Shown here in pieces: positions 54,711 through 64,000 of a stretch of 64,000 nucleotides of DNA. How positions within the stretch are numbered: the first letter of the stretch is position 1; the number at the start of each line of letters is the position of its first letter. Origin of the DNA: Chondrus crispus (taxonomy: Eukaryota > Rhodophyta > Florideophyceae > Gigartinales > Gigartinaceae). The position numbers and the translations under genes are program-made. The stretch lies in NCBI RefSeq assembly GCF_000350225.1, contig NW_005179047.1:32115-96114 (forward strand). Direction: 5' to 3'. The notes beneath the pieces were generated by a model. That model worked only from the letters and a program-made list of their open reading frames with translations. It had not been told where the DNA came from and ran no database searches.

Positions 54711-56818
54711 CTAGTTTTTCGGAGGTGCGGTCTTGCCGTTCGAAGGGCTTGAATTCTCCGAAGCTGAGGGAGACTTCGACGGCAATACGGGTGCGATCAG
54801 CCGATTAGCCTCGAAACTGAGGAGGGCCGCGGCGCGCAAGTACGCGTCTTCCCGAACACGGGCCTTCTGTGCCGCCGTGAGCTTCTCAAAATTATGAGGG
54901 ACGAGCGACACATCGCTCACTTTCATGCTACAGTCGGGGTTAATATGATCCCCGACTTTGCAGCACGTGTAGCAGATGATTTGCGGGGAAGGTGTCTGTA
55001 GTGCAATGTGCCTGGCAGGCCGCGAACACAGTCCGACGGTCAAACAAAAAGACGAAAAACAACAGCAACAACAACAACTGCCGATGGCACGCGCTACGGA
55101 GCGTTCGAGACTCCCTTTCCCCTTATGTGGGCTTGCGGCCCACGGTAGCTCAACTCCGCCGGGGGGGGGTAAGGAAAGATGCCCGGCCCGGGAGGAAAAT
55201 GGTGGTAGAGACTTGTGAAGACTTGAGCACTCGGGGAGTGCGGGTTGGGCTTGTCTACGAGAATGTAGCCGCGGTTCGCTGGGTTGTAAGGCCAATGCTC
55301 GACGAGCGTCTTCAGCACCTTGGGTATAATTCAAGGTCTTCGACGGGGGCTTGCTCAGCACTACCCGACGGGATCGTAATTGTGTAGCAGCGCTACTACC
55401 AACGTGTTGCCCGATGGCTACAAACACCCTCACCAGCGCGATCGCAATCGCGGTAGGTGGTACCAACTCTGTCTTATACAGTAAGACCTTCGACGGAGGC
55501 GTCGTCGCAACAGCCTTCCGACGGAACTTGAAACAGTAGCAGCGCTACACGACGTGTTGCCCGATGGCTAAAACACCTACACCGGATCGGTCGCAACCGA
55601 CTCCAGTGGAACCAACAAAATTAAGGGAAATATAGAGATAGAAGTAGAGGAATGAATAGGGAAATAAAGGGAAAAAAAGGGAACCCCCGAGCGCAAAGGA
55701 TGCCGTAGGCTTAGGTAAAAGGGAGCGTCTTGGTAGAGACGGACTTCGACCAAGGCGACATTCAACTCCGGCACCTCGGGTTACCTTTACTGACTTGGTG
55801 GTCAGAGGGCTAAGGTATATATCGCCCCGCCGGAGCCACTACAGTAGCTCGCGGCACTAGATCCTAAATCTAATCTAATGTCAGCAAAATTAATGCTAAC
55901 TAAATAAACTAAAATAATTAAAAATTAAAACTGTGCAATTATTAACACGTGTGTCCCCCAACCAGGACTATTTGTTATATCCAAATATTTTCCTTTCTTT
56001 TCACCCCCCTTTTCAGGTGCGTATTGCACTACAGTGTCTTCATGTCCCGGGGTCCCTCTCGACCGACAAAACCGGGAGACTTCTCGCGCGGTCTCGGAAG
56101 CCGGGCGGGTCCTTGTAGGCCGGCCGCCGCTCTCCGTAGAAGAACGAATCCTTGTCGTTAAATGAGGATCCTTCGGTGGGAAACGACGGTGATCCAGCCG
56201 CGACGGTGAACGGCTCGTCATTGGCGAGGAAGTTCTCGGCGTGCAGGCCGGTATGATAGCTCGGGGTCAGACCCGCGGTTGTCGAAGAGGGCATACTGTC
56301 TGCCATTGCCAACACTTGCTTGGCAGTGGGCTTCGCGAAGTCGACGCGTCTTCTCGCGCCAGCTGTCTGCGCGCGATAGGCCGCCCCTTGAGCGCGGGCT
56401 TCGGCCACCGTGTCCTCGGATGAGGACCGTGGGCGATTCTCCCTTGCTTGGAGCACCAATGGCTTGATCGACGGAAGGAGGCCCTCTGTGAACAAGGTAG
56501 TGCGTTCATAGGGGGAATGAATGTCCCCACACCGCGCAAGAGCGGTTAACATACGAGTCGCATACTCGGTCTCAACTTCGGCGGTTTTTGGCGTAAATCC
56601 CGGACCACAGAGAGCGCTTGCTCGATCTGAATATTCGTAGCATACGTACGAAGCATCCAGTTCACTGCTGCTGGCCACGAGGCAATCCCTTGATTGCGTC
56701 GGAAATATCCTCGATGTGATTCACACGCCTCCTTCGCCGGCGGGTTGAGGAGGTGCGGCAAGGCCATGAGAGCCATTGCCTCCGACATTTCTGCGTTGTC
56801 GAAATTCTCCTTACATTT
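54711..56818 (-). pseudogene. Element C Gag, split by a solo LTR and by element D
   Basis: The visible part starts at the element D junction (KENFDNAEMSEAM). It then has the capsid-like blocks SWPAAVNWMLRTYAT (equivalent to WPEAVQWLLRSFAT of A and D) and ERTTLFTEGLLPSIKPLV (equivalent to EQMTMFIEGLDASIKPMV). After the solo LTR (54997-56033) it continues with the zinc knuckle CYTC-x4-H-x4-C (IICYTCCKVGDHINPDC) and ends PPKN-stop at 54711. The final codons read AAA-AAC-TAG, an A-rich slip site like those of the other elements. The N-terminus lies beyond the window. Confidence 0.75.
54997..56033 (-). repeat. Solo LTR of the A/D family in element C gag
   Basis: On the minus strand TGTAGTGCAATAC...ATTGCACTACA, 1,037 bp, with a perfect GTGTC duplication (54992-54996 and 56034-56038). 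Its first part resembles A's 5' LTR (TTTTGCTGACATTAGATTAG) and its downstream leader part resembles element D's LTR (CGCCTTGGTCGAAGTCCGTC). The frame at 55466-54711 is mostly a read-through of this LTR and is not a separate gene. Confidence 0.9.
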
Positions 56819-57755
56819 TGTAGTGCAATACGCACATGAAAAGGGGGGTGAAAAGAAGTGAAAAAGGAAAAAAATTGGATACTGTAGTCCGGGTTTGGGG
56901 GACACACGTGTGCGACGAAGCGCACGATTATTTCAATTATTTAATTTATTTACTAATTAGATCTAGAATCTAGAGCCGGGAGCTACTGTACTCGCTCCGG
57001 CGGGGCTCTATATAACTTAGCCCTTTGACCGACCAAGTCAATAAAGACAACCCGAGTTGCCAGAGTTTGATATCGCCTTGGTCGAAGTCCGTCTTTTACA
57101 AGACATTCCCTTCTACTCTAGCCTACGGTGTCCTTTGCGCTCGGGGGTCCCCTTTTTCCTTATCAATTTTCCTTTATTTCCCTATCCTAATTTCCCTTAA
57201 TCTTGAGTTGGTCCCACCTTGTAGGATTGCGATCCGCAACGTGACTTCATTAGCCATCGGGCTTCTGTGTTGGTGCACCAGTGGTGCTTTTCTCAGCGTT
57301 GGTTCCATCGGAATCTGGTTGCGACCGATCCGGTGTTGGTACTTTGCCATCGGGCAGTACGACGGTGTAGCGCTGCTACGTTTTCTTCTTTCCCGACGGG
57401 CTACGTTGCGACGTCCCCGTCGAAGACCATATCCAGGGTATAAGGTGTACAAGGCGCTCTTCGAGCATTGGATTTACGACTCATCGGACCAGGTTTACCT
57501 AGAGACCCCTCCGAACTCGTCGAGCAGTTGCCTTCACAAGTCTCTACCACCATTCACCGATCCCGGGCTGGGCCCTTCTCTTTGCCCCCCTCCTATCAGG
57601 GATTCGAGCTACTGCGGGCCGCAAACCCGCTTAAAGAAGACAGGGAGCTTCAAACACTCCGTAGCGCTGTGCCGTTGGCAGTTGTTGTTTTTGTTGTTGT
57701 GTTTGTGTTGGACCGTCGGACCTTGGTCTCTGCCTGACAGGCGCATTGCACTACA
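56819..57755 (+). repeat. Element D 5' LTR
   Basis: 937 bp from TGTAGTGCAATAC to ATTGCACTACA (11-bp inverted termini). A TATA-like CTCTATATAAC lies near 57006. It is shorter than the LTRs of A because parts of the internal duplicated module are missing or diverged. Confidence 0.85.
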
Positions 57756-57759
57756 AAAG

Positions 57760-57777
57760 TGGTCTCCCGACCTAGAA
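57760..57777 (+). promoter_or_regulatory. Primer-binding site, element D
   Basis: TGGTCTCCCGACCTAGAA, four bases after the LTR end, identical to the PBS of A and B. Confidence 0.75.
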
Positions 57778-57916
57778 CTGCGTACAAGAGACCCGACCTA
57801 GAAACTGCGTAAGCTGAAACGGACTACAGGAGTTGTCTCTGCGACGTAAGGTTATTTAGGTGCTGTAGCGTTTTCTATTTTTTGTGTTAAGGTAGGTTCG
57901 TTTTTAGAAACGAACC

Positions 57917-60202
57917 ATGTCGACAAGCGCCTCTGGGGACGTCGTTCTTGGGGCGAGCAGAATCGGATCGGCAAGGGCGTCGAGGATCCAGCGAGGTCCT
58001 CGCACCCGAAGCCAGGCCAATACGGCCACGGATCCCGAAGGTCAAAAATCCCCGACGGGGATTGAAGCCGACAAGGATAACCTATCCTACAGGTTCGAGA
58101 AGATGGGCGAGGAGATTCGCCAAGAGATGACGAAAAATCTAGAGGCTGAATTAACCCTCGTCCGTAAGCAACTGGAGTTGCAAGCATCCGAGTTCTACGC
58201 CGTTTTAGGAGAGCTATCGGCTCGAGTGGATCTCGTCGAGAAGGAGCCAGGTGATGCGACCGACGGTCCGAAGCCGGAGGTCCTAGCTTCGTTGAAAATG
58301 TCAGTCAAGGACGCAATGCGCGACGTGAATCGAGCTTTGGAGTGCTTGGGGATATTTAGAGCCAGTATCGACGACAGGTTTGACCGCGCCGCTCATCGTC
58401 TCAAGGACCTTGAACAGGCCGCCGGGCAAGAGCCGCTCCCAACGGGTCGAGAAGGCGACTGTCGATCGAAGAAGGACAAGGCCGCTGTACAGCGGAGTTC
58501 CAAGTCGAAGACTTCGAAGAAGAATCTGCGACGCAGGAGCAAGAGTCACTGTAGTGACGAGCCGGAGAACCAGGACTCAATGACCGAGTCGAATGGTCTT
58601 TCCAAAGATGGTGACGACGGTTCGTCGAACCATGCCAGCAATTCCGAACATCGTTCAGAGGAAGGAAAAGGAATTTCGCAGGGCAAGAAAATTACCTCCA
58701 GACGGGGCGGGATCACTTCGTCCGCCTCGCGGAGAGACAAGGACGCTGAGCCAGAGAACGTCGCAACGCGACGCGGGCCGCGATGGGAGGAGTTGGAGGA
58801 GCTGAATCCGACCAACTACCTCTTCAAGAAATTACTTTCGTACCGAACGTACCGCTTGCGGAACCCGCAGACATATTTGTCAAGTTCCCGGCGGACCGCC
58901 GTGCGAAAAATCAGGAGAGATATTCCGCCTAGGGTGAAGAAGGACAACACGTTCACAGGAGAAGACGGCGTCCTTGTGTTGGACTTTTTGGCGAAGTTGG
59001 CTCAAGAGTTTGATACTCAAGAAGTGAACGAGGGGCAAGCGATCCGCTTGTTGCCCGAATTTCTAAGCGGCATCGCCTTGAGACAGTACACTTCTGCGTC
59101 TCAGACGGCCGGGTCCCATCACGGAAAGGTGTCCGTATGGCCAGAGGCCGTACAGTGGTTGTTGAGGAGTTTCGCAACCGACGAGGCGATCCGTCAAGCC
59201 GTCCTCGCGTTGCGAGAAGTTCACCAGAGACCGTCTGAAGACGAGATGGAATTTTACATTCGCCTAACAGACGCGAGTAATCGCTGTGGGAATGTTTATT
59301 TCATGGAGGAGCAGATGACCATGTTCATCGAGGGGCTAGATGCCAGTATTAAGCCCATGGTCTCGCAGTATCGACAAGATAACCGAGATGTCTCATTTTT
59401 GAGATTGGTAAATTACGCAAAGGCGCATGGCTCGGCGAGCCGCGCCAAGGACAAGAAGACCAAGAGGGTCACGATTCAGACGCCGTCGACGTTCAGGGCG
59501 GGGAAGAAGCCGAGGGCTTCTTATCCCGGTCGTAAAGGTCACGCCGCCGTCCACTTAGCCGAGTCAATCTCCGCGTCAGATGAACGCGGTGCGCACGGAA
59601 GCAGCGAAAATCATTATGAACGAGCATTGGTAGCCGAAGGCAATTTTATTGAGCCATCGGAGGGCTACGGACACAAGGACTACGGGGCAAGTGGGTCGTC
59701 AACTTTACCGACGCCCACATGCACGACTGAGTCATTTTCAGAGCCCACGGATCCCGTGATGATGTTCCGGGGGCGCGGCCACACGCCGGAGCCGCGCATT
59801 CAGATGGAAGGCAAGGGTACAACGTTTCGAAGGCCAGGCTGGATGGGAAGGCCGCAACATCAAGGAAGGCCGCCGGCCCGTGGAGGACCTAGGCCGCAAT
59901 ATCCCGTCAAGAAGCACGGACTGGTGTGCTATCACTGTTACGAGAAGGGGCACGCCGCGCCAACGTGCATTATTTCCCTCCGGCAAACGCACCAAGTTTT
60001 GGGAAATTATGAGGCGTTGTCTCCAATGGAGAGATTGGGGATACCATCGACGAGTTATCTGATGGTCAAGAATTGGTTCGATTCGCAGACGGCGAGCATG
60101 CAGAGTGCTTCAACGCCGAGGTCGAACCAGCCCTTTAGAGGGCCCGCCGCGGGGCCCGCGTCGTCGGACGTGAGAAGGAACCCGCAGCCGCAGGAAAACT
60201 AG
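57917..60202 (+). CDS. Element D Gag (intact, 761 codons)
   Basis: One uninterrupted frame from MSTSASGDVV to the TAG at 60200. After a basic, Arg-rich start comes a helical segment absent from A (about residues 75-140, LTLVRKQLELQASEF), probably a coiled coil. Then come a Ser/Lys-rich linker, the capsid-like region (FTGEDGVLVLDFLAKL...WPEAVQWLLRSFAT...EQMTMFIEGLDASIKPMV), a Gly/Arg/Pro-rich stretch and a zinc knuckle CYHC-x4-H-x4-C (59927-59968). It ends QPQEN-stop, and pol is in the -1 frame across GGAAAAC. This is the only intact long retroelement protein in the window and could in principle still form particles and mobilise relatives. Confidence 0.85.
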   Translation: MSTSASGDVVLGASRIGSARASRIQRGPRTRSQANTATDPEGQKSPTGIEADKDNLSYRFEKMGEEIRQEMTKNLEAELTLVRKQLELQASEFYAVLGELSARVDLVEKEPGDATDGPKPEVLASLKMSVKDAMRDVNRALECLGIFRASIDDRFDRAAHRLKDLEQAAGQEPLPTGREGDCRSKKDKAAVQRSSKSKTSKKNLRRRSKSHCSDEPENQDSMTESNGLSKDGDDGSSNHASNSEHRSEEGKGISQGKKITSRRGGITSSASRRDKDAEPENVATRRGPRWEELEELNPTNYLFKKLLSYRTYRLRNPQTYLSSSRRTAVRKIRRDIPPRVKKDNTFTGEDGVLVLDFLAKLAQEFDTQEVNEGQAIRLLPEFLSGIALRQYTSASQTAGSHHGKVSVWPEAVQWLLRSFATDEAIRQAVLALREVHQRPSEDEMEFYIRLTDASNRCGNVYFMEEQMTMFIEGLDASIKPMVSQYRQDNRDVSFLRLVNYAKAHGSASRAKDKKTKRVTIQTPSTFRAGKKPRASYPGRKGHAAVHLAESISASDERGAHGSSENHYERALVAEGNFIEPSEGYGHKDYGASGSSTLPTPTCTTESFSEPTDPVMMFRGRGHTPEPRIQMEGKGTTFRRPGWMGRPQHQGRPPARGGPRPQYPVKKHGLVCYHCYEKGHAAPTCIISLRQTHQVLGNYEALSPMERLGIPSTSYLMVKNWFDSQTASMQSASTPRSNQPFRGPAAGPASSDVRRNPQPQEN

Positions 60203-63200
60203 AGAGGAGAATCTCAAAGGAGTCAGGAGAGGTGCAGGTTCAACGTATTTCGTCCGGGACTCAGTCCCGTTCCCCGTCTCTAGCAAAAAAGGAAGGCCTC
60301 GACGAGGAGGTAGTTGAAATAGGTGGTAAGCCGAAGGAGCCGACTGTTGTCAAGAAAATTCTAAGCCGAGACAGGGATCGTCCAATGGATCAAATTCGTA
60401 GGCCCTGGTACAGGGTTAAGCGACAAGAATGTCCTGACAAGATCTTGGTCCTCGCGCGAAAAAACTACAAAGTTTACGCGGATATTGGACCAACGGTCGG
60501 ATTGATGAGTCGAGTGTTGTCCGTGTTGGACACAGGTGCCGGACCGAATTTGGTTCGAAGGTCGGAACTTCCGGCAGGAATGGAAATGTTGGTGTCCTAC
60601 GGACCGACCCAAGACATTGGTGACGCGAACAATAGGCCACTCCGGACTCTCGGCACAATTAGAGTGCCTGTGAGGCTTGGAAAATTTGTGGCCGCAGCCG
60701 AGTTTATTGTATGTGAAAAACTAGCAGTCCCGCTAATTCTAGGCGCGGACTTCTGTGACTGGTTTGTGGAAGCAATTTATCCAAGGAAGAAAACGGTTGA
60801 GTTGGCGGATTTCTCGGAGGTTCCGATAGTTAGGCGGTTTTCGACGAGAAAAGGGAAGAAAAATCTCGCCCCGGGAGAGGACGAGAATGATGGAAAGGTG
60901 GAGCGAATTTCCCCTAAGGTAAAAGTGGCAAGAGCCACGACTATCGAGCCAGGGTCGCAACGCGTCGTGGAATGCACCTCGAAGAGGGCGGGCTTGGTTG
61001 TGGTTCAGCCGTACTCGTCGTTGTACAAAAGGCACGGGTTGACGTGCACGAATGGTGTCGTTCAGGTTGAGCATGACAGGCCATTTCGTCTACTCGTTGC
61101 GAATTTTAGGACGTACCCTATCAGGGTGCAAAAAGGCCAAGTGGTGGCAGAATTATTACCGCACCCGAGGGCCGCGCTCGAGAGCAAACCACCATTGGTG
61201 AAGTTCTCGGAATTCAAGAAAGGAAGAAGGAAAATTTTCCTAATTCTACCAAGACGCTTAAGGGCGAGACAATATGCGAACCGTCGGATCAGGCGCGCGA
61301 GGACCAGGCAGAAGAACGGTCGAGAGGGCTCTCTGCGACGGCATCGTCGAAGCCGGAGCAGCGGATTGAGCCCCCACCGCCGGACGTGGAGGACCTCGAC
61401 CTGAGCCACGTGCCGGAACGGCTGCGCGAGCGGTTCCGACGGATGTTGAAGAAATACTCTAAGATGTGGGATGGGACCCTTGGTGAAACTAATACCACGG
61501 TCCACCGGATCGAGCCGGTCCCGGATACCAGGCCCATCGCACAAGTCCCCTACCGAGCCAGTCCAAGGGCTCGGGAGGTCGAGGACGCAGAAGTACAGAA
61601 GATGTTAGAAGCAGGAGTCATCGAACCGGAGCAGTCAGAATGGGCGTCGCCCGTTTTATTAGTGCCCAAGCCGGACGGATCGATGCGCTTTTGCTTAGAC
61701 TACCGCAGGTTAAACGCGGTAACGGTGAAGGACACGTACCCTTTACCGCGCATGGATGAGTGTCTGGACTCGCTTGGTGACACAAAGGGTTTCTCCGCGT
61801 TGGACGCGATTTCGGGGTATTGGCAGATGCCTATTTCCGAAGCGGACCGCGACAAGACAGCTTTTTCGTGTCACTCAGGTCTCTACCGTTTTTCAAGAAT
61901 GCCCTTCGGGCTTACCAACGCGCCGGCGACGTTTCAGAGAGCCATGGCTATACTGCTCTCTCCGTTCCGATGGAAGTCGTGTCTGGTGTATTTGGATGAT
62001 ATCATCATCTTCAGCAAATCCTGGGAGGAGCACGTCGTCCACGTTGGCGAAATACTGTCTGTATTGGAGAAGGCAGGTGTGAAGCTCAAGCTTCGCAAGT
62101 GCGAATTTTTCGTCGAAAAGATCAAGTACCTGGGCCATGTCGTTCGGCCAGGTACATTGGAGGTTGATGCCGCTCGCATCGCGGCGTTGTAACAAGTGAG
62201 GTACCCTCAAACGCAGACCCAGCTCAGAAGCTTCTTGGGACTTTGTAATGTGAACCGTCGGTTTGTCCCACATTACGCGAAAATCGCGCATCCGCTCAAT
62301 CAACTATTGAAGAAGGGACAACCGGTCCAGTTGGAAGGATTCGACGAACCGTGCGAAAAAGCTTTTCGTAAGCTCAAGGACGCCATCTTGGCACCGACGG
62401 TATCGGCGCTGCCGAAGAAGGACCTACCCTACTCGGTAGATACCGATGCAAGCGACTATCAAATCGACGCCGCATTATTTCAAACGCATCCGGATGCGCA
62501 ATGTAAACCCATCGGGTTCTTTTCAAGAACGTTAGCCGCAGCCGAGAGAAACTATTCTGTATCAGAAAAAGAATGTCTAGCGGTAATTTGGGCCGTACAG
62601 ACTTTAAGACCATATCTATATGGCGAACACTTCATTGTGCATACCGACCATGCCTCATTGAGGTGGTTGATGAACGTAACCTACCCCAGCGGGAGATTAA
62701 TCCGATGGAGGCTCCGCCTCTAGGAATTTGATTTCGAAATCAAGTACAAGAAGGGCAAGGCGAACAGCCAAGCTGATGCCCTGTCAAGATTACGGACTGC
62801 AGGAGAAACCGTCGACGAAATCGACGATGAAATCCCATGCTTTATGGCCGAACCGGCCGAGGGTACAGTGGAGGACGAGGACAGTTTTGACGCGTTAGAC
62901 GACATCCTCGCTCTTGATGGTGGGACCGCCCCTGATCGCCTCGATCAATTCCAAGCTGTCACTCCGGAGGAGCTCATTCGCGAGCAAGCCGTCGACCCCT
63001 TCTGCAACCGCATCAAGGAAGAAATGGACGCCAGAAAGGTGAGAACGTTCAGAATGGAGACCGAGGAACTCGAAGGAACTCTATGCCGTACCGCGGCGGA
63101 GTTTGTACAAGTGGTGATACCACAATCGTTAAGGGACCGCGTCCTAGGGTTGAGCCACTACGCAAAATTGGCAGGCCACCCGGGAGGCGGAAACTTTACA

Positions 63201-64000
63201 AGACCTTGAGAAGATATTTTTATTGGCCTACGATGGCCCCAGACTGCTATGCAGTCGTGAAGAATTGCGGCGCATGTGCGCGGGAAAGCGTGAAGTTAAG
63301 AAGAAACACGAAGGAAATGAAGCTGTTCACGCCCAAAGCTCCGCAGGAGTTTGTCTCCATCGACACCCTCGGCGAGCCAATTACAACTAAACCAGGAAAT
63401 CGGTATAATCTCGTGATCAGCGATCGATACTCGAAACTGGTACGAACTGTACCGTTGAAGAAGATATCAGCTGCGCACATCGCACAAGCCTTTGTTCACC
63501 ATTGGGTATTCGTGTACGGACCGCCGGTCACGCTGCTGTCCGAAAATGGAACACAGTTCACGGCCCGGTTCTTTCAGAACGTCTGCCGAATTCTCGGCAT
63601 ACGCAATGTGTTCACGACTACGTACCATCCGCAAGCCAACGGCCAAGTTGAGAGGTTTAACCACACGCTGACTTCCGCGTTGCGAAAATATGTTGGAGAG
63701 CATCCCAAGGACTGGGACTTATTTAGCGACGCTGTGACGTTCGCCTACAACACGCAAGTTCATCGAACTACGAACATCGCACCCTTCGAGCTGGTGTTAG
63801 CTCGGGCGCCGAGAAGCATTGCGTTACAAGCACAGCCAAGTTTGGAAGGATTTAGCTCGAATCGAGCGTACTACCTGAAATGGCAGTCGTGGTTGGAGAG
63901 CTTGATGAGAAGTGCCGATAAGAGTCTGCGCAAGGAACAGGCACGGTACAAGCGGAATTTCGATTCAAGACTTCGCAGGCCGAAGTACGACATCCCTGTG
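60199..64000 (+). pseudogene. Element D Pol, partial and broken
   Basis: The protease frame (60232-61404) has LDTGAGPNLV and ends after a 1-base deletion in an A-run (near 61187) relative to A. RT (61386-62192) is well preserved: FCLDYRRLNAV, ALDAISGYWQMP and YLDDIIIFSK. A nonsense codon follows AALxQV at 62190 (TAA where A has GAA). RNase H (DTDASDYQIDAALF) ends at a TAG (62721, A has TCG). Integrase begins after SQADALSRL, with a 1-base deletion near 63190 in the zinc region. The second catalytic motif reads LLSENGTQF, with Glu for the invariant Asp. YHPQANGQVERFN is present. The chromodomain lies beyond the window. Confidence 0.85.

Larger units (their letters stand above)
45342..64000 (-). 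mobile_element. Ty3/gypsy chromovirus C (decayed), with three nested insertions; 5' end outside window
   Basis: The minus-strand order is gag (56818-54711), pol (about 54700-49119), antisense ORF region, polypurine tract (45986-45998) and 3' LTR (45342-45985). Insertions are a solo LTR in RT (52199-52837), a solo LTR in gag (54997-56033) and element D in gag (from 56819). The remaining gag and the 5' LTR must lie beyond 64000. Element C is older than all three inserts. Confidence 0.8.
56819..64000 (+). mobile_element. Ty3/gypsy chromovirus D, relative of A, runs off the right edge
   Basis: The 5' LTR (56819-57755) is followed by the PBS, gag and pol up to the integrase C-terminal region at 64000. 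It is inserted in element C gag, so the target duplication cannot be checked. Compared with A it retains the full RT and integrase core but carries its own single-base lesions. Confidence 0.85.

Noticed and set aside
54997-55466. Minus-strand frame starting MVPPTAIAIALV as a Gag N-terminus
   Set aside because: This part is translated solo-LTR sequence; only the section after 54996 is Gag. The same peptide appears wherever this LTR occurs.
1-64000. Cytosine-deamination (RIP-like) explanation for the stops
   Set aside because: Some stops are C-to-T or G-to-A (B gag, C pol), but others in D and B are transversions (GAA to TAA, TCG to TAG, GGA to TGA) or indels, so no single mutational process explains them.

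Overview
This window looks like eukaryotic nuclear DNA made almost entirely of transposable elements. I found no convincing single-copy host gene, and no rRNA, tRNA, CRISPR array or bacterial-style operon. The evidence for a eukaryote is four Ty3/gypsy chromovirus retrotransposons (integrases ending in chromodomains), a piggyBac-like, a pogo/CENP-B-like, a Tc1/mariner-like and a Mutator-like (MULE) DNA transposon. Base composition is near balanced, and CTACTGTAG-like palindromic words recur in the LTRs. The lineage (alga, oomycete, fungus or other) cannot be settled from these families alone.

Layout. 1-1.88 kb: no gene seen. 1.88-6.27 kb: a piggyBac-like element bounded by CCCTAGCAT inverted termini and an ATAT target duplication. 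Its minus-strand proteins combine a piggyBac N-terminal region, a YqaJ-type nuclease domain and a piggyBac-like C-terminal cysteine ribbon. 6.3-10.2 kb: remains of a pogo/Tc5-like transposase, with a 1.57 kb Tc1/mariner element inserted downstream of it. 10.2-14.5 kb: a MULE whose minus-strand coding region includes a DnaJ-type J-domain and is split by a solo LTR. A second, inverted solo LTR lies at 15 kb. 15.6-16.1 kb: a degenerate minisatellite, then a truncated LTR.

16.6-43.1 kb: gypsy element A (+ strand), whose 3' LTR was split by gypsy element B (29.23-42.94 kb, minus strand, TSD GTGTT). 43.1-45.3 kb: an LTR fragment and unassigned DNA. 45.3 kb to beyond the right edge: gypsy element C (minus strand). 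C is interrupted by a solo LTR in its RT region (TSD GGCCT), by a solo LTR of the A/D family in gag (TSD GTGTC), and by element D (56.8-64 kb, + strand, running off the window), which is a close relative of A. A, B, C and D all carry stops, frameshifts or deletions, so none looks autonomous as read.

The most interesting observations are: (1) a related, otherwise unrecognised protein encoded ANTISENSE to pol, between pol and the 3' LTR, in two divergent gypsy elements (A and C); (2) the piggyBac/YqaJ fusion element with its arrays of 18-bp palindromes; (3) the J-domain inside the MULE; (4) a 5 kb cargo region in element B bracketed by a duplicated polypurine tract; (5) A-rich slippery sites at the gag stop of all four gypsy elements; and (6) a 639-bp near-identical patch shared by A and D inside more diverged sequence, suggesting recombination or gene conversion.
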